NCBI RefSeq assembly: GCF_004362195.1 | Contig: NZ_SNWG01000001.1 | Location: 1,488,001-1,552,000, forward strand | DNA length: 64,000 nucleotides | Origin: Microbacterium sp. BK668 | GTDB taxonomy: Bacteria > Actinomycetota > Actinomycetes > Actinomycetales > Microbacteriaceae | Direction: 5' to 3' | Shown here: positions 1 to 8,441 of the stretch, one piece after another | Numbering within the stretch: position 1 is the first letter of the stretch | Layout: every line of letters starts with the position of its first letter | Made by a program: the position numbers and the translations under genes | Notes under the pieces: model-generated | Told to the model about the DNA's origin: nothing | What the model saw: the letters and a program-made list of their open reading frames with translations, nothing else | Databases searched by the model: none

Positions 1-1441
1 CGCCGAGCGGTCCGAACGGCACGATCTCCTGCCAGTCCTGCCCGCCGATGCGACGGCTCGAGAACACCCAGGTTGCCAGCGACGACTCGGCCGAGAGCGA
101 GTCGATCGCCCGGACCGCAGCCTGCTCGAAGAGGTCGATCCGCCGCATGTCGGTCGTCACCGGCTGCAGCATCGAGCCCGACACGTCGTTGAGCGACAGC
201 ATCCGCGACGGCGCGGTGAGCACCTGCCAGGTGCGCAGCACCTCCGCCTGGTTGGCGCTGTCGCTGACTTCCGGTGCGGCGGTCCCGCGTGCGGCCGAGT
301 CGCTGACGTTCCCCGCCGCGTCGCGGAGCCCGTGCTCCTCGAGATGGTCGGTCGCCTCGCCGACGGCCCTCGCGAGGACCTCCGCGGCCGACGTCGTCTC
401 GTCCGAGGCTTCGGCGAGCGTGACGACCGGGATGTCGATCGCAGGGGTGAAATCCGCCGGGTAGACGGGCACGAGCGGGGTCCGTGCATCGGCTGCGTAC
501 TCCAGCAGCGCCTGTTCCGTCGTGACGGCGACGGTCGGCGTCGCCGCGGCGGCAGCCGCGGTGAGAGCGTCGGAGGCGGTGGCGACGACGCCGGTGTCGA
601 GACCGAGCACGAGGCCCGTGAAGGCGCGCGCATCCCCGGCGACGGCGTTCTGCAGGGCGAGCAGCGCCGCCGAACTGGCTGCGACGGTCGCGGGATCAGG
701 CAGCACGGCCGCGACGCCGCGTCCGGCGAGGGTCGCGAAGCCGGCCCCCTCGGCCACCAGCGCCTGGGCCGTGGCCCCCGTCGCCGCGAACACCACCGGG
801 GTGGTCGCCACGACGTCGCCGACCACCAGGTCGGCCGCGGTCGTGCCCGTCAGCTCCGCCTGCCCCTTCGCGCGTGCCGGCCACATGCCCGAGTCCGGCA
901 CCCAGACGTCGAAGTCCGCCGCCGCGCCCGATGCGAGCGTCGTCGCCGTCACCGAGCTCTCTTCGGCCCGGATCGTCACCTTGGGGCAGTCGGTGCGAGA
1001 CCCCGTGAGATCGGCGACGACCGCTCCGATCGCCGCCGAGACGTCCGGGTCGGCGGTGATGCGCAGGCTCGAGGGCAGGCATCCACCCGTCGAGGCAGAC
1101 GCTTGTTCGGCCTCGCCGGCTCCGCGCACGATGACCGTGCCGAGCACCGCGGTCAGCGCCACCACGAGAACCGCGATGACCGCGATGAGGATCACGGAAC
1201 GTCGCCGCTGCTGCGCGGCACGTGCCTCGGCCCGCGTCGGGGCGCTGCGGCGAGCGGGCGCGTGCGGCTGCGTTCGGACCACGTGCACTCCGATGGACGG
1301 CGGGTTCGGGGCCCGCGTGGGGGGAGACGACGTCGCACCTTCGAGTACGGCATCGTACGGTGGGGGATACTCCAGTGGAGTATAGGCGACCGGGTGGGCG
1401 GGGCGATCGCGGCGAGGAAAGCCATCCGCCTCGCGGGTCAA
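1..1441 (-). CDS. membrane-anchored substrate-binding-like + VWA domain protein (3' end outside window)
   Basis: About 480 residues are visible and the C-terminus lies beyond the left edge. The N-terminus is Pro-rich (residues 20-60), followed by basic residues and one membrane segment (about 83-103). After it comes an exported region resembling periplasmic solute-binding folds (about 115-400). At 419-424 the reading is DVSGSM, the DxSxS metal-ion-dependent adhesion site that opens a von Willebrand factor A domain. Actinobacterial proteins with this layout are annotated as substrate-binding and VWA proteins; their ligand is unknown. No ATG or GTG lies early in the frame. A TTG overlaps the upstream LuxR stop as TTGA, so I chose that start. 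The region before the membrane segment reads as real protein, which supports an early start. Translational coupling to the LuxR gene is likely. Confidence 0.75.
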   Translation of the reverse strand, partial: MTREADGFPRRDRPAHPVAYTPLEYPPPYDAVLEGATSSPPTRAPNPPSIGVHVVRTQPHAPARRSAPTRAEARAAQQRRRSVILIAVIAVLVVALTAVLGTVIVRGAGEAEQASASTGGCLPSSLRITADPDVSAAIGAVVADLTGSRTDCPKVTIRAEESSVTATTLASGAAADFDVWVPDSGMWPARAKGQAELTGTTAADLVVGDVVATTPVVFAATGATAQALVAEGAGFATLAGRGVAAVLPDPATVAASSAALLALQNAVAGDARAFTGLVLGLDTGVVATASDALTAAAAAATPTVAVTTEQALLEYAADARTPLVPVYPADFTPAIDIPVVTLAEASDETTSAAEVLARAVGEATDHLEEHGLRDAAGNVSDSAARGTAAPEVSDSANQAEVLRTWQVLTAPSRMLSLNDVSGSMLQPVTTDMRRIDLFEQAAVRAIDSLSAESSLATWVFSSRRIGGQDWQEIVPFGPLG

Positions 1442-4248
1442 CCGTCGCCGAACCGGTCGCTCAGCTGCCGTCGCGAGCTGATCTCCAGTTTCCGGAAGAC
1501 CTTGCGCAAGTGGTAGTCGACCGTGTTCGGGCTGATGAACATGGTGGCCGCGATCTCCGCGTTGGTGGCACCTCGCGCCGCGAGCAGCGCCACCTGCCTC
1601 TCCTGGCTCGTCAGAGGATCCATGGGCGTCGAATGGCTGCTGACCGAACCTCCCGCGGCGAGGATCTCCCGCCGCGCGCGCTCGGCGAACGTGGATGCCC
1701 CGACGGTAGAGAAGGCACGGAACGCGAGGGAGAGCTGCGCGTGAGCGTCGGCTCGCCGCCGCACGCGGCGGAGCCACTCGCCATAGAGGAGCCGCGCGCG
1801 TGCTCGGTCGCCGAGATGGCTGTCCGGAAACCGCTCGATCGCCGCCAGGAAGTGCTCCTCGGCATCCGCGTCGTCGGAGAGGAGGGCGAGTGACCTCAGG
1901 AACAGTCCTCGCGCCACGGCCGATCCGCTGGCATCGGCGTACGACTCGATCTGCGCGAGCGCCCACTGCGCAGCGGCGCGGTTGCCGCTGCGTACCGCGG
2001 CCTCGACGTATTCGGGGAGGTGATGGAAGCTCGCCTGCAGGAACGGGCGCCGCACGAGCGGGGTCAGCCTCTCGAACGCGGATTCGTACGAACCGGCTGC
2101 GATCTCGTTGATCGCGATCGCGCCGGCCGCCATGCGCGAGATTCCGCCCCAGCCCGCCTCGTGAACGGCGTGGGCGATCTGCTCGACGACCGCCGACGGC
2201 GTGCCCTCCCACGCCAGCATCGCCGCGTTGACCGCCTGCTCGTCACCGAATCCGAGCGCACGCCGGAGCTCGGCGGACTGGGCGAGGTGATCGGCGGCCG
2301 CCTTCGGATGCACCCTGCTCAGTTCGACGGCGCTGAGGATCCAGAGGCACGCGTCGACATCCCGGAGCGCCCCCGTCGCCCGCCCGGTCTCCGCGGATCG
2401 TCGAAGGAGGTCCGCTGCGGCATCCCAGTCCCACAAGGCGACGCAGGGGACCGTGACGAAGAACGCGAGCGACGTGAGGCTCGAACCCGACTCCGCCCGC
2501 AATGCCTCGACGGCACGGCGAAGCACCGGCGCGGCAGCGGCGTAGTCATCGAGGATGAACGAGCTGGCGGCTCGCAGGACGACAGCCGTGATGTCCTCGC
2601 CGTCGGAGGCGGCCCGCATCCGGAGACCGAGCTCGCGGACCGTCGCCCCCACCGCCTGCTCCTCTGTCACGGTGGCGGAGTTCAGCGCGAGCAGCAGCGC
2701 CTGCATGCGGAGCTCGGGTGCCTCGTCACCCACGAGGTCGGCCGCGGCGATGAGCTTCGCCATCCCCGCGCGCAGCCCTTCCGGCTCGGACAGGAACAGT
2801 CCGGCCATCGCCTCGACGATCAATCGGCGCGCCTGCCCGATGTCGTCCAGCGCGCTCTCCTCCGCGCGCGCGAGGAGCTGCAGAGCCAGCCGGGCGGCTC
2901 CGGCACTCAGCGCCGACTCCGCCGCAGCCACAGATCGTTCGCTGCCTGCGGCGGAGTCGGGCGAGAGCTCTGCCGCACGGGCGAGGAGGTGCGCTCGCGA
3001 GAGCATGCCTCCCCGCGCGCCTGCGGCGTCAGCGGCCGCGCCGAGCTGAGCGGCCACGGCGGCGTCCGGCCCGCGCACCGCCGCCGCGGCGTGATGGGCG
3101 GCGATGTCGAGCTGTCCCCGGCTCAGGGCATGGTCTCCGAGGGCCTGATGCACGCGTCGTCGATCCGCGTCGGTGGCAGCGCCGTAGACCGCAGACCGGA
3201 TGAGGGGATGCCGGAACCGGACCGTCTCGCGGACCGCGACGAAGTCGATGCGCTCGGCGGCCGCCGAGGCGCCGGGCGGCACCCCGAGCGCGCGAGCCGA
3301 CGCTTCGACGGCGGCCGGGTCGCCGCTGGACTCCGCCGCGGCGACGAGCAGCCACAGTCTGCTCGGCGCGGACAGCTCGGACATCCGGTGGCTGTAGATC
3401 ATCTCCAGCCGACCCCCGATGGGCACCGGTGAGTGCGCGATCGCGGTGGACGTCAGCTCATCGGCCGAGAGCTCGGTCGCGAGCTCCCGCAGTGCGAGCG
3501 GGTTGCCCGCGGTGTACCGGACGTATTCTGCTGCCACGGTCGGATCCACGAGGCCACGCACGCCGCTCTGCAGCAGCGCCGACCCGGCTTCCGTGTCCAG
3601 CCCGCCGAGCTCCATCCGCGGCACTCCCGCCAGAGCCGCCTCCACCCCTTCGTCGGTTCGCGCCGCCACCAGCAGGCCGACGCGCTCGGCGGAGAGGCGA
3701 CGGGCGACGAAACCGAGGACGAAGAGGGACTCGGCATCCACGTACTGAGCGTCGTCGATGACGCACACGGTCGCCCGATCCGCACCTGCTCGTGCCAGGA
3801 GCGAGAGGAAGCCCAGACCGACGAGCGGTGGCTGCGGTGGCGGCCCCTCGTCCACTCCGGCCGCTATCCGCAGTGCCGCGCGCTGAGCCGGCGGGAGGCC
3901 GGACACGAACTCGATGAGCGGGCCGCCGAGACGCTGGAGGGCGCCGAAGGCGATGCCGGACTCCACTTCGACCCCCTGGACGGCAAGCACCCGCAGGGCG
4001 TGCGCGTGATCGTGGAGCGCCGCCTCCACCAGCGACGTCTTCCCGATGCCCGGTTCCCCCGCGACGAGCAGGGCGCCGCCGGACCGGTTCCGGACGCCCG
4101 TCAGCAGCGCGCGGAGTCTCTCCGACTCGGCCGCGCGTCCCAGCAGGCGCCATCCCCCGTCGATGGAGTCAGAGTAGCGGCGCGCGCACGCCGCCCGGAA
4201 GTCCGGGGGATCGGCCGGCCGACGGTGCGGAAGGACTACGTGCTCCAC
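1438..4248 (-). CDS. large ATP-binding LuxR-family transcriptional regulator (LAL/MalT type)
   Basis: A STAND-type regulator of about 936 residues. It has an N-terminal AAA/NACHT ATPase (Walker A GEPGIGKT at about 64-71, Walker B-like VCVIDDAQ near 170), a long helical TPR-like middle, and a C-terminal LuxR/GerE helix-turn-helix (LTSQERQVALLAARGATNAE, then ISPNTVDYHL) in the last 65 residues. Such proteins bind a ligand with the middle region, hydrolyse ATP and activate nearby promoters. The frame stays open to 4305, but an ATG there would overlap the divergent hydrolase gene. GTG at 4248 is the first start outside that gene, so I use it; the true start could be further downstream, because family members usually begin just before the LLGR motif. 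It is divergent from a hydrolase operon, its probable target, and overlaps the VWA gene by 4 nt. Confidence 0.85.
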   Translation of the reverse strand: MEHVVLPHRRPADPPDFRAACARRYSDSIDGGWRLLGRAAESERLRALLTGVRNRSGGALLVAGEPGIGKTSLVEAALHDHAHALRVLAVQGVEVESGIAFGALQRLGGPLIEFVSGLPPAQRAALRIAAGVDEGPPPQPPLVGLGFLSLLARAGADRATVCVIDDAQYVDAESLFVLGFVARRLSAERVGLLVAARTDEGVEAALAGVPRMELGGLDTEAGSALLQSGVRGLVDPTVAAEYVRYTAGNPLALRELATELSADELTSTAIAHSPVPIGGRLEMIYSHRMSELSAPSRLWLLVAAAESSGDPAAVEASARALGVPPGASAAAERIDFVAVRETVRFRHPLIRSAVYGAATDADRRRVHQALGDHALSRGQLDIAAHHAAAAVRGPDAAVAAQLGAAADAAGARGGMLSRAHLLARAAELSPDSAAGSERSVAAAESALSAGAARLALQLLARAEESALDDIGQARRLIVEAMAGLFLSEPEGLRAGMAKLIAAADLVGDEAPELRMQALLLALNSATVTEEQAVGATVRELGLRMRAASDGEDITAVVLRAASSFILDDYAAAAPVLRRAVEALRAESGSSLTSLAFFVTVPCVALWDWDAAADLLRRSAETGRATGALRDVDACLWILSAVELSRVHPKAAADHLAQSAELRRALGFGDEQAVNAAMLAWEGTPSAVVEQIAHAVHEAGWGGISRMAAGAIAINEIAAGSYESAFERLTPLVRRPFLQASFHHLPEYVEAAVRSGNRAAAQWALAQIESYADASGSAVARGLFLRSLALLSDDADAEEHFLAAIERFPDSHLGDRARARLLYGEWLRRVRRRADAHAQLSLAFRAFSTVGASTFAERARREILAAGGSVSSHSTPMDPLTSQERQVALLAARGATNAEIAATMFISPNTVDYHLRKVFRKLEISSRRQLSDRFGDG

Positions 4249-4303
4249 GTGGTTCGCGTGCCGCGGAGATCGGCCACGCTGACAGCAACGGATGGAGGAC
4301 GTC

Positions 4304-5128
4304 ATGCCCTATGTGACGACAGACGACGGCGCGGAGATCTTCTACAAGGACTGGGGTGGCGATGAGGCGCCCGTCCTTCTGAGCCACGGCTGGCCGCTCA
4401 ACTCCGACGCGTGGGAGGCGACCGCGCTGTTCCTCGCCGAGCGGGGTCACCGCGCCGTCGCGCACGACCGACGCGGCCACGGCAAGTCGACCCAGACGTG
4501 GAACGGCAACGAGATGGATACCTACGCCGACGACCTCGCCTGCCTCATCGACCACCTCGATCTGCAGAATCTGACCCTCATCGGCCATTCGACCGGAGGC
4601 GGGGAGGTGCTGCACTACCTGGCCCGGCACGGCTCGACGCGGGTCGCCCGGCTCGTCCTCGTATCCGCCGTTCCGCCGCTCATGGTGCGACGGGAGGACA
4701 ACCCCGGGGGTCTTCCGATCGACGTCTTCGACGGCATCCGCGCGGGCGAGGCCGCCGGCCGCTCCCAGCTGTACCGGGATCTCGCCGACGGACCTTTCTT
4801 CGGCAACAACCGCACCGGCGAGGTCCCTCAGGGCACGCGCGACGCCTTCTGGCTCCAAGGACTGGCGTCGGGCACCCGGAACGCCTACGAGTGCATCGCC
4901 GCCTTCTCCGAGACGGACTTCAGGCCCGACCTCGAGAAGGTCGATGTGCCGACCCTCGTGATCCACGGCGACGACGATCAGATCGTCCCGTTCGAGATCA
5001 GCGGCAAGCTCTCGGCCGCGGGGATCCGGGATGCCGAGCTCCTCGTCTACGAGGGCGCAGCGCACGGGCTGCCCGACACCGAGCGCGATCGGCTGCACCG
5101 CGACATCCTCCGCTTCATCCAGTCCTGA
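4304..5128 (+). CDS. alpha/beta hydrolase, non-haem chloroperoxidase/arylesterase type
   Basis: 274 residues, the usual length for cofactor-free haloperoxidase-like esterases. The catalytic triad can be read: nucleophile S96 in GHSTGGG, an acid in HGDDDQ (about 223-225) and H254 in AAHGLP. An oxyanion-hole SHGWP motif lies at 27-31. These enzymes hydrolyse esters and can make peracids from acetate and peroxide; the substrate cannot be told from sequence. The start was chosen at 4304 rather than 4292 because GGAGGA at 4294-4299 makes a ribosome binding site for 4304. It is the first gene of a four-gene plus-strand run and is divergent from the LuxR-type ATPase regulator, with about 55 bp between them. 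Confidence 0.88.
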   Translation: MPYVTTDDGAEIFYKDWGGDEAPVLLSHGWPLNSDAWEATALFLAERGHRAVAHDRRGHGKSTQTWNGNEMDTYADDLACLIDHLDLQNLTLIGHSTGGGEVLHYLARHGSTRVARLVLVSAVPPLMVRREDNPGGLPIDVFDGIRAGEAAGRSQLYRDLADGPFFGNNRTGEVPQGTRDAFWLQGLASGTRNAYECIAAFSETDFRPDLEKVDVPTLVIHGDDDQIVPFEISGKLSAAGIRDAELLVYEGAAHGLPDTERDRLHRDILRFIQS

Positions 5129-5162
5129 CCCACCCGCAGCACCACCCGAAAGGAAACCTCCG

Positions 5163-5996
5163 ATGAGCACAGACCCCGCGCCCGACACCATCGTCCTCGT
5201 CCACGGCCTCTGGGTGACACCTCGAAGCTGGGAGCACTGGAAGACGCACTACGAAGCGAAGGGCTTCACCGTCGTCACTCCGCCCTACCCCGGGTTCGAG
5301 ATCGAGGTCGAGGCGCTCCGCGAGAATCCCGATCTCATCGCGAAGCTGACCGTTCCCGAAACCGTCGAGCACCTCGCGGGCGTCATCGAGGCGCTCCCGG
5401 CACGCCCGATCATCATGGGTCACTCTTTCGGCGGGACCCTCACCCAGCTCCTTCTCGCGCGGGGACTCGGGGCCGCAGGGGTGGCGATCAACTCGGCGCC
5501 GACGGAGGGGGTCCGCGTCACACCGCTGTCTCAGGCGCGCTCGCTGTTCCCCGCCCTGAAGAACCCCGCGAACATCCACCGCGCTGTCGGCTTCACGAAG
5601 GACGAGTGGCACTACGCCTTCGCCAACGCGCTCACCCGCGAGGAATCGGATGCCGCATGGGACCGCTACGCGATCCCCGCCCCCGGCAACTGGGTCTGGG
5701 CGTACGGGTTGCTCGCGAACTTCCAGCCCGGTCATCAGGAGACGTGGGTGGACTACTCCGCCGACCGCGCTCCGCTGCTGTTCGTCGGGGGCGGTGTCGA
5801 CCACATCATGCCGCCCGCCGTCAACAAGTCGAACGCGAAGCACTGGGCGAAATCGCCCGCGCTCACCGAGTACCACGAGTTCGAGGGCAGGGGTCATTGG
5901 ACCTGCGGCGAGCCCGGGTGGGAGGCGGTCGCCGACTATGCCCTGGAGTGGGCGCTGGCGCACGCTCGTCGCACGACGGCGCCCACCGACGCCTAG
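5163..5996 (+). CDS. alpha/beta hydrolase
   Basis: 277 residues. The oxyanion-hole motif LVHGLW is at 12-17, the nucleophile elbow GHSFGG puts the serine at 88, a GGGVDHIMPP segment near 215 supplies the acid, and RGHWTC near 250 supplies the histidine. The fold is certain; the substrate is not. It resembles small cytoplasmic esterase or lactonase-like hydrolases, with no signal peptide. The gene follows the chloroperoxidase-like hydrolase by 34 bp, with GAAAGGAAACC as a ribosome binding region, so the two are probably co-transcribed. Confidence 0.85.
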   Translation: MSTDPAPDTIVLVHGLWVTPRSWEHWKTHYEAKGFTVVTPPYPGFEIEVEALRENPDLIAKLTVPETVEHLAGVIEALPARPIIMGHSFGGTLTQLLLARGLGAAGVAINSAPTEGVRVTPLSQARSLFPALKNPANIHRAVGFTKDEWHYAFANALTREESDAAWDRYAIPAPGNWVWAYGLLANFQPGHQETWVDYSADRAPLLFVGGGVDHIMPPAVNKSNAKHWAKSPALTEYHEFEGRGHWTCGEPGWEAVADYALEWALAHARRTTAPTDA

Positions 5997-6024
5997 GCTC
6001 CGCGGGAACCCGCAGGAGCTCGCC

Positions 6025-6873
6025 GTGCGCCTCACACGCATCGGAGGCCCCACCGTCCTTGTCGAACTGGGAGGCTGGCGCCTCCTGATCGACCCGACCT
6101 TCGATGAGGCCGGCCGGCGGTACTCGTTCGGGCTCGGCACCTCGAGCGTCAAGACCAGGGGGCCCGCCCTGCCCGCGGACGAGGTCGGGCGGCCCGACGT
6201 GATCCTTCTCAGTCACGATCACCACTCCGACAACCTGGACGACGCGGGCCGCGCTCTCCTGCCGACGGCGACGCACGTCATCACGACGCGCAGCGGCGCA
6301 CGTCGGCTGTCGTCGCCCACGACGCGCGGGCTGCGGGCTGGGGAGTCGATGCTGCTGGAGGGACCGGACAAGGAGGCGATCCGGATCGCCGCGACGCCCG
6401 CCCGGCACGGGCCCTCGCTGACCCGGGCGATCGTCGGGGAGGTCGTCGGCTTCACCGTCCGGCGGGCGTCGCGCGAGAGCGCCGACCTCTGGGTCACCGG
6501 TGACAGCGTCCTCACCCGGAGGCTTCGTCGCTTCGCTCGTCGGACACGCGCCGATGTCGCGATCATCAATGCGGGAGGGGTCCGGTTCGCCTCGACCGGA
6601 CCGCTCGAGTACACCATGACGGGCCGCGACGTCGTCACGCTGATCGGCGATCTGCAGCCGCGGATCGCCGTCCCGGCGCACTACGACGGCTGGTCGCACT
6701 TCCGCGATGGCGAAGAGGGACTGCGCCTCGCCCTGGACAACGCCCCGCCCGATGTCCGCGCGAAGGTCCGCTGGCTGCCGGACGGGACGCCGGTCGACGT
6801 CGGTGAGCCGCGGCGCCGCGACGGGCGGGGGGACCAACGGCCCGTCAGCGCGCCGGACGACGCGTCAGGCTGA
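6025..6873 (+). CDS. MBL-fold metallo-hydrolase (UlaG-like)
   Basis: 282 residues with a GTG start preceded by AGGAG at 6014-6018. The metal-binding segment SHDHHSDN at 63-70 is the actinobacterial variant of the HxHxDH signature; later ligands are likely in TPARHGPS (about 132-139), VTGDS (about 162) and VPAHYDG (about 218). Proteins of this type are mostly uncharacterised hydrolases of phosphoester or lactone substrates. The tail after the VDVGEP stretch is a hydrophilic, Arg- and Asp-rich extension of about 25 residues. It lies 28 bp after the second hydrolase and 35 bp before the SRPBCC gene, in the middle of the run. Confidence 0.82.
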   Translation: MRLTRIGGPTVLVELGGWRLLIDPTFDEAGRRYSFGLGTSSVKTRGPALPADEVGRPDVILLSHDHHSDNLDDAGRALLPTATHVITTRSGARRLSSPTTRGLRAGESMLLEGPDKEAIRIAATPARHGPSLTRAIVGEVVGFTVRRASRESADLWVTGDSVLTRRLRRFARRTRADVAIINAGGVRFASTGPLEYTMTGRDVVTLIGDLQPRIAVPAHYDGWSHFRDGEEGLRLALDNAPPDVRAKVRWLPDGTPVDVGEPRRRDGRGDQRPVSAPDDASG

Positions 6874-6908
6874 GACCGGAGCGGATGATCCGGGAGGCGC
6901 GAAGCGCA

Positions 6909-7780
6909 TGGACATGCGGGGCAGGCGGGCATGGCCGCGTCGAGGCATCCTGCCCGCGCTGGCGGCGGGGGCGGCAGCCTACGCCGTCCTCTACCGGCTC
7001 GGACAGGTCTCAGGTTCGACGGTGTCCGAGCGTGCGCGCCGCCTTCCCGGCGACGAGCTGATCGATGGGCCGTCGTTCGTCACCAATCACGCAGCCCACC
7101 TCCCGGCCCCTCCCGAGCGCGTGTGGCCGTGGCTCACGCAGGTGGGATGGCACCGGGGAGGCTGGTACACGCCGCGATGGGTGGACAGGATGCTGTTCCC
7201 GGGCAATCTGCCGAGCGCCGACCGGCTCGAGCCCGCCTTCCTCCGCGAGCTGAGGAAGGGCGACGTCATCCCCGACGGCCCACCGGGCACGGCCCACTTC
7301 GTCGTCGAGCGCGCCGATGCTCCTCGGGTGCTGGTACTGCATTCGCGGAGTCATCTTCCTCCGGGTTGGGACACGCGCTTCGGGGCGGCGCTGGACTGGG
7401 TGTGGACGTTCTGCCTCGAGCCGGATGGATCCGGAACGCGGATGCTGATCCGCAACCGCGGGATCGTGCAGCCCGCCTGGCTCGATCGCGCGTATCGAGC
7501 CCTCATCACGCCGGCCGACCATGTCATGACGCGGGGGATGTTCCGCGGGCTGTCCGAGCGTGTCCGCGCCGATCGCGCGACATCCCCCGTGACGCGTGAG
7601 ACGCGCGGGTGCGCGCGAGAGCCCCGGAAGCGGTCCGGTCAGGGAGTGGTGCCGCGATCGAGCGCGCGCATGGCCGAGCGATCGCGGGGTTCGGCGTCCG
7701 GAATGCCGATCGCGCAGCAGTACAGCGGCACTTCATGCTCGACATCCATGCCGGAAAGCGCCGCCAGCTCATCGTCGTAG
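6909..7780 (+). CDS. SRPBCC-like (polyketide cyclase/START fold) protein with antisense-derived tail
   Basis: 290 residues. Residues 12-27 are a short hydrophobic N-terminal segment that may anchor the protein. The core (about 50-225) resembles the SRPBCC ligand-binding fold, with APPERVWPWLTQVGW followed by a Trp-rich strand region. GGGAGG at 6892-6897 supports the ATG at 6909; ATG 6915 is also possible. Oddly, the frame does not stop where the domain ends (about 7580). It runs on through about 65 low-complexity Ser/Arg-rich residues and overlaps the convergent SagB gene by 142 bp. This tail looks like non-functional read-through of the opposite strand after loss of an earlier stop. No ligand is predicted. 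Confidence 0.75.
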
Positions 7781-8439
7781 AAACCGCCGAGATCGACGCA
7801 GCCGAGGTTCAGCGCCGCCGCCGCCAGATTCAGCGACTGCATGACGTGCCCGGCCTCGAGAAGGGCGTACCGATATCCCCTGTCGCCGTACTTCGGCAGG
7901 CTCCGGTCGGGAACGAAGCTGATCACGCCGAGCACGGCGGCTTCGGGCACCCAGGGCTGGCCCATGAAGAGGTAGCTCACGAAGGCGGGCGGGAGGTCGA
8001 CGGCGCGCACGAGCTCGAGGCCGTGCCGCGCGGGAACGTAGTGGTATACCCCCGACGCGAGCTGGTCGACCGAGCGGACGAGTACCGTCAGTTCGAGCGG
8101 GTAGAGGCCCCCTCCGGACGGCGCGGGGCGATCCAGCAGAGGCGCGTCGTCCTGCGCCCGGACCCCGTAGGCCGCGCCCAGCAGCGTGCTGAGCGCGTCC
8201 GTGGACAGAGGGTCGATGCGGAAGCGTCGACAGGACACCCGCGCCGCGAGCGCCGCCCCCAGCGACAGCTCGAGCGGGCGAGGAGGCGGCAATGCGACCC
8301 AGGGGAGGGAGCCGTCCTCGCGTCCGGGGACGAAGGGCGGGGACTCCCCGCCGCCGGCCGCGTTGAACAGCCATCGTGCCGTGCTGCGGTGATAGGTCCA
8401 GGCGGAGGGGGCGTCGCGGGCGAAGAGGAAGTCGAGCAT
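7639..8439 (-). CDS. SagB-type azoline dehydrogenase (nitroreductase fold)
   Basis: 266 residues of the FMN-dependent nitroreductase superfamily, SagB/ThcOx type. Readable hallmarks are the N-terminal YHRST segment, SCRRF near residue 69 (flavin phosphate binding), PSGGGLYPLELTVLV near 107-121, and GYRYALLEAGHVMQSLNLAA near 188-207. In LAP pathways this enzyme oxidises thiazolines or oxazolines on the precursor to aromatic thiazoles or oxazoles. It begins 2 nt after the YcaO gene stops, so it is the last gene of a tight three-gene operon. Its 3' end overlaps the convergent SRPBCC frame. Placement next to a YcaO gene and a Cys-rich peptide gene makes the azole-forming role much more likely than a general nitroreductase role. 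Confidence 0.88.
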   Translation of the reverse strand: MLDFLFARDAPSAWTYHRSTARWLFNAAGGGESPPFVPGREDGSLPWVALPPPRPLELSLGAALAARVSCRRFRIDPLSTDALSTLLGAAYGVRAQDDAPLLDRPAPSGGGLYPLELTVLVRSVDQLASGVYHYVPARHGLELVRAVDLPPAFVSYLFMGQPWVPEAAVLGVISFVPDRSLPKYGDRGYRYALLEAGHVMQSLNLAAAALNLGCVDLGGFYDDELAALSGMDVEHEVPLYCCAIGIPDAEPRDRSAMRALDRGTTP

Positions 8440-8441
8440 GG

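Noticed and set aside
4249..4305. Longer LuxR start at ATG 4305
   Set aside because: It would overlap the divergent hydrolase start and adds Cys/Arg/His-rich residues not typical of the family.
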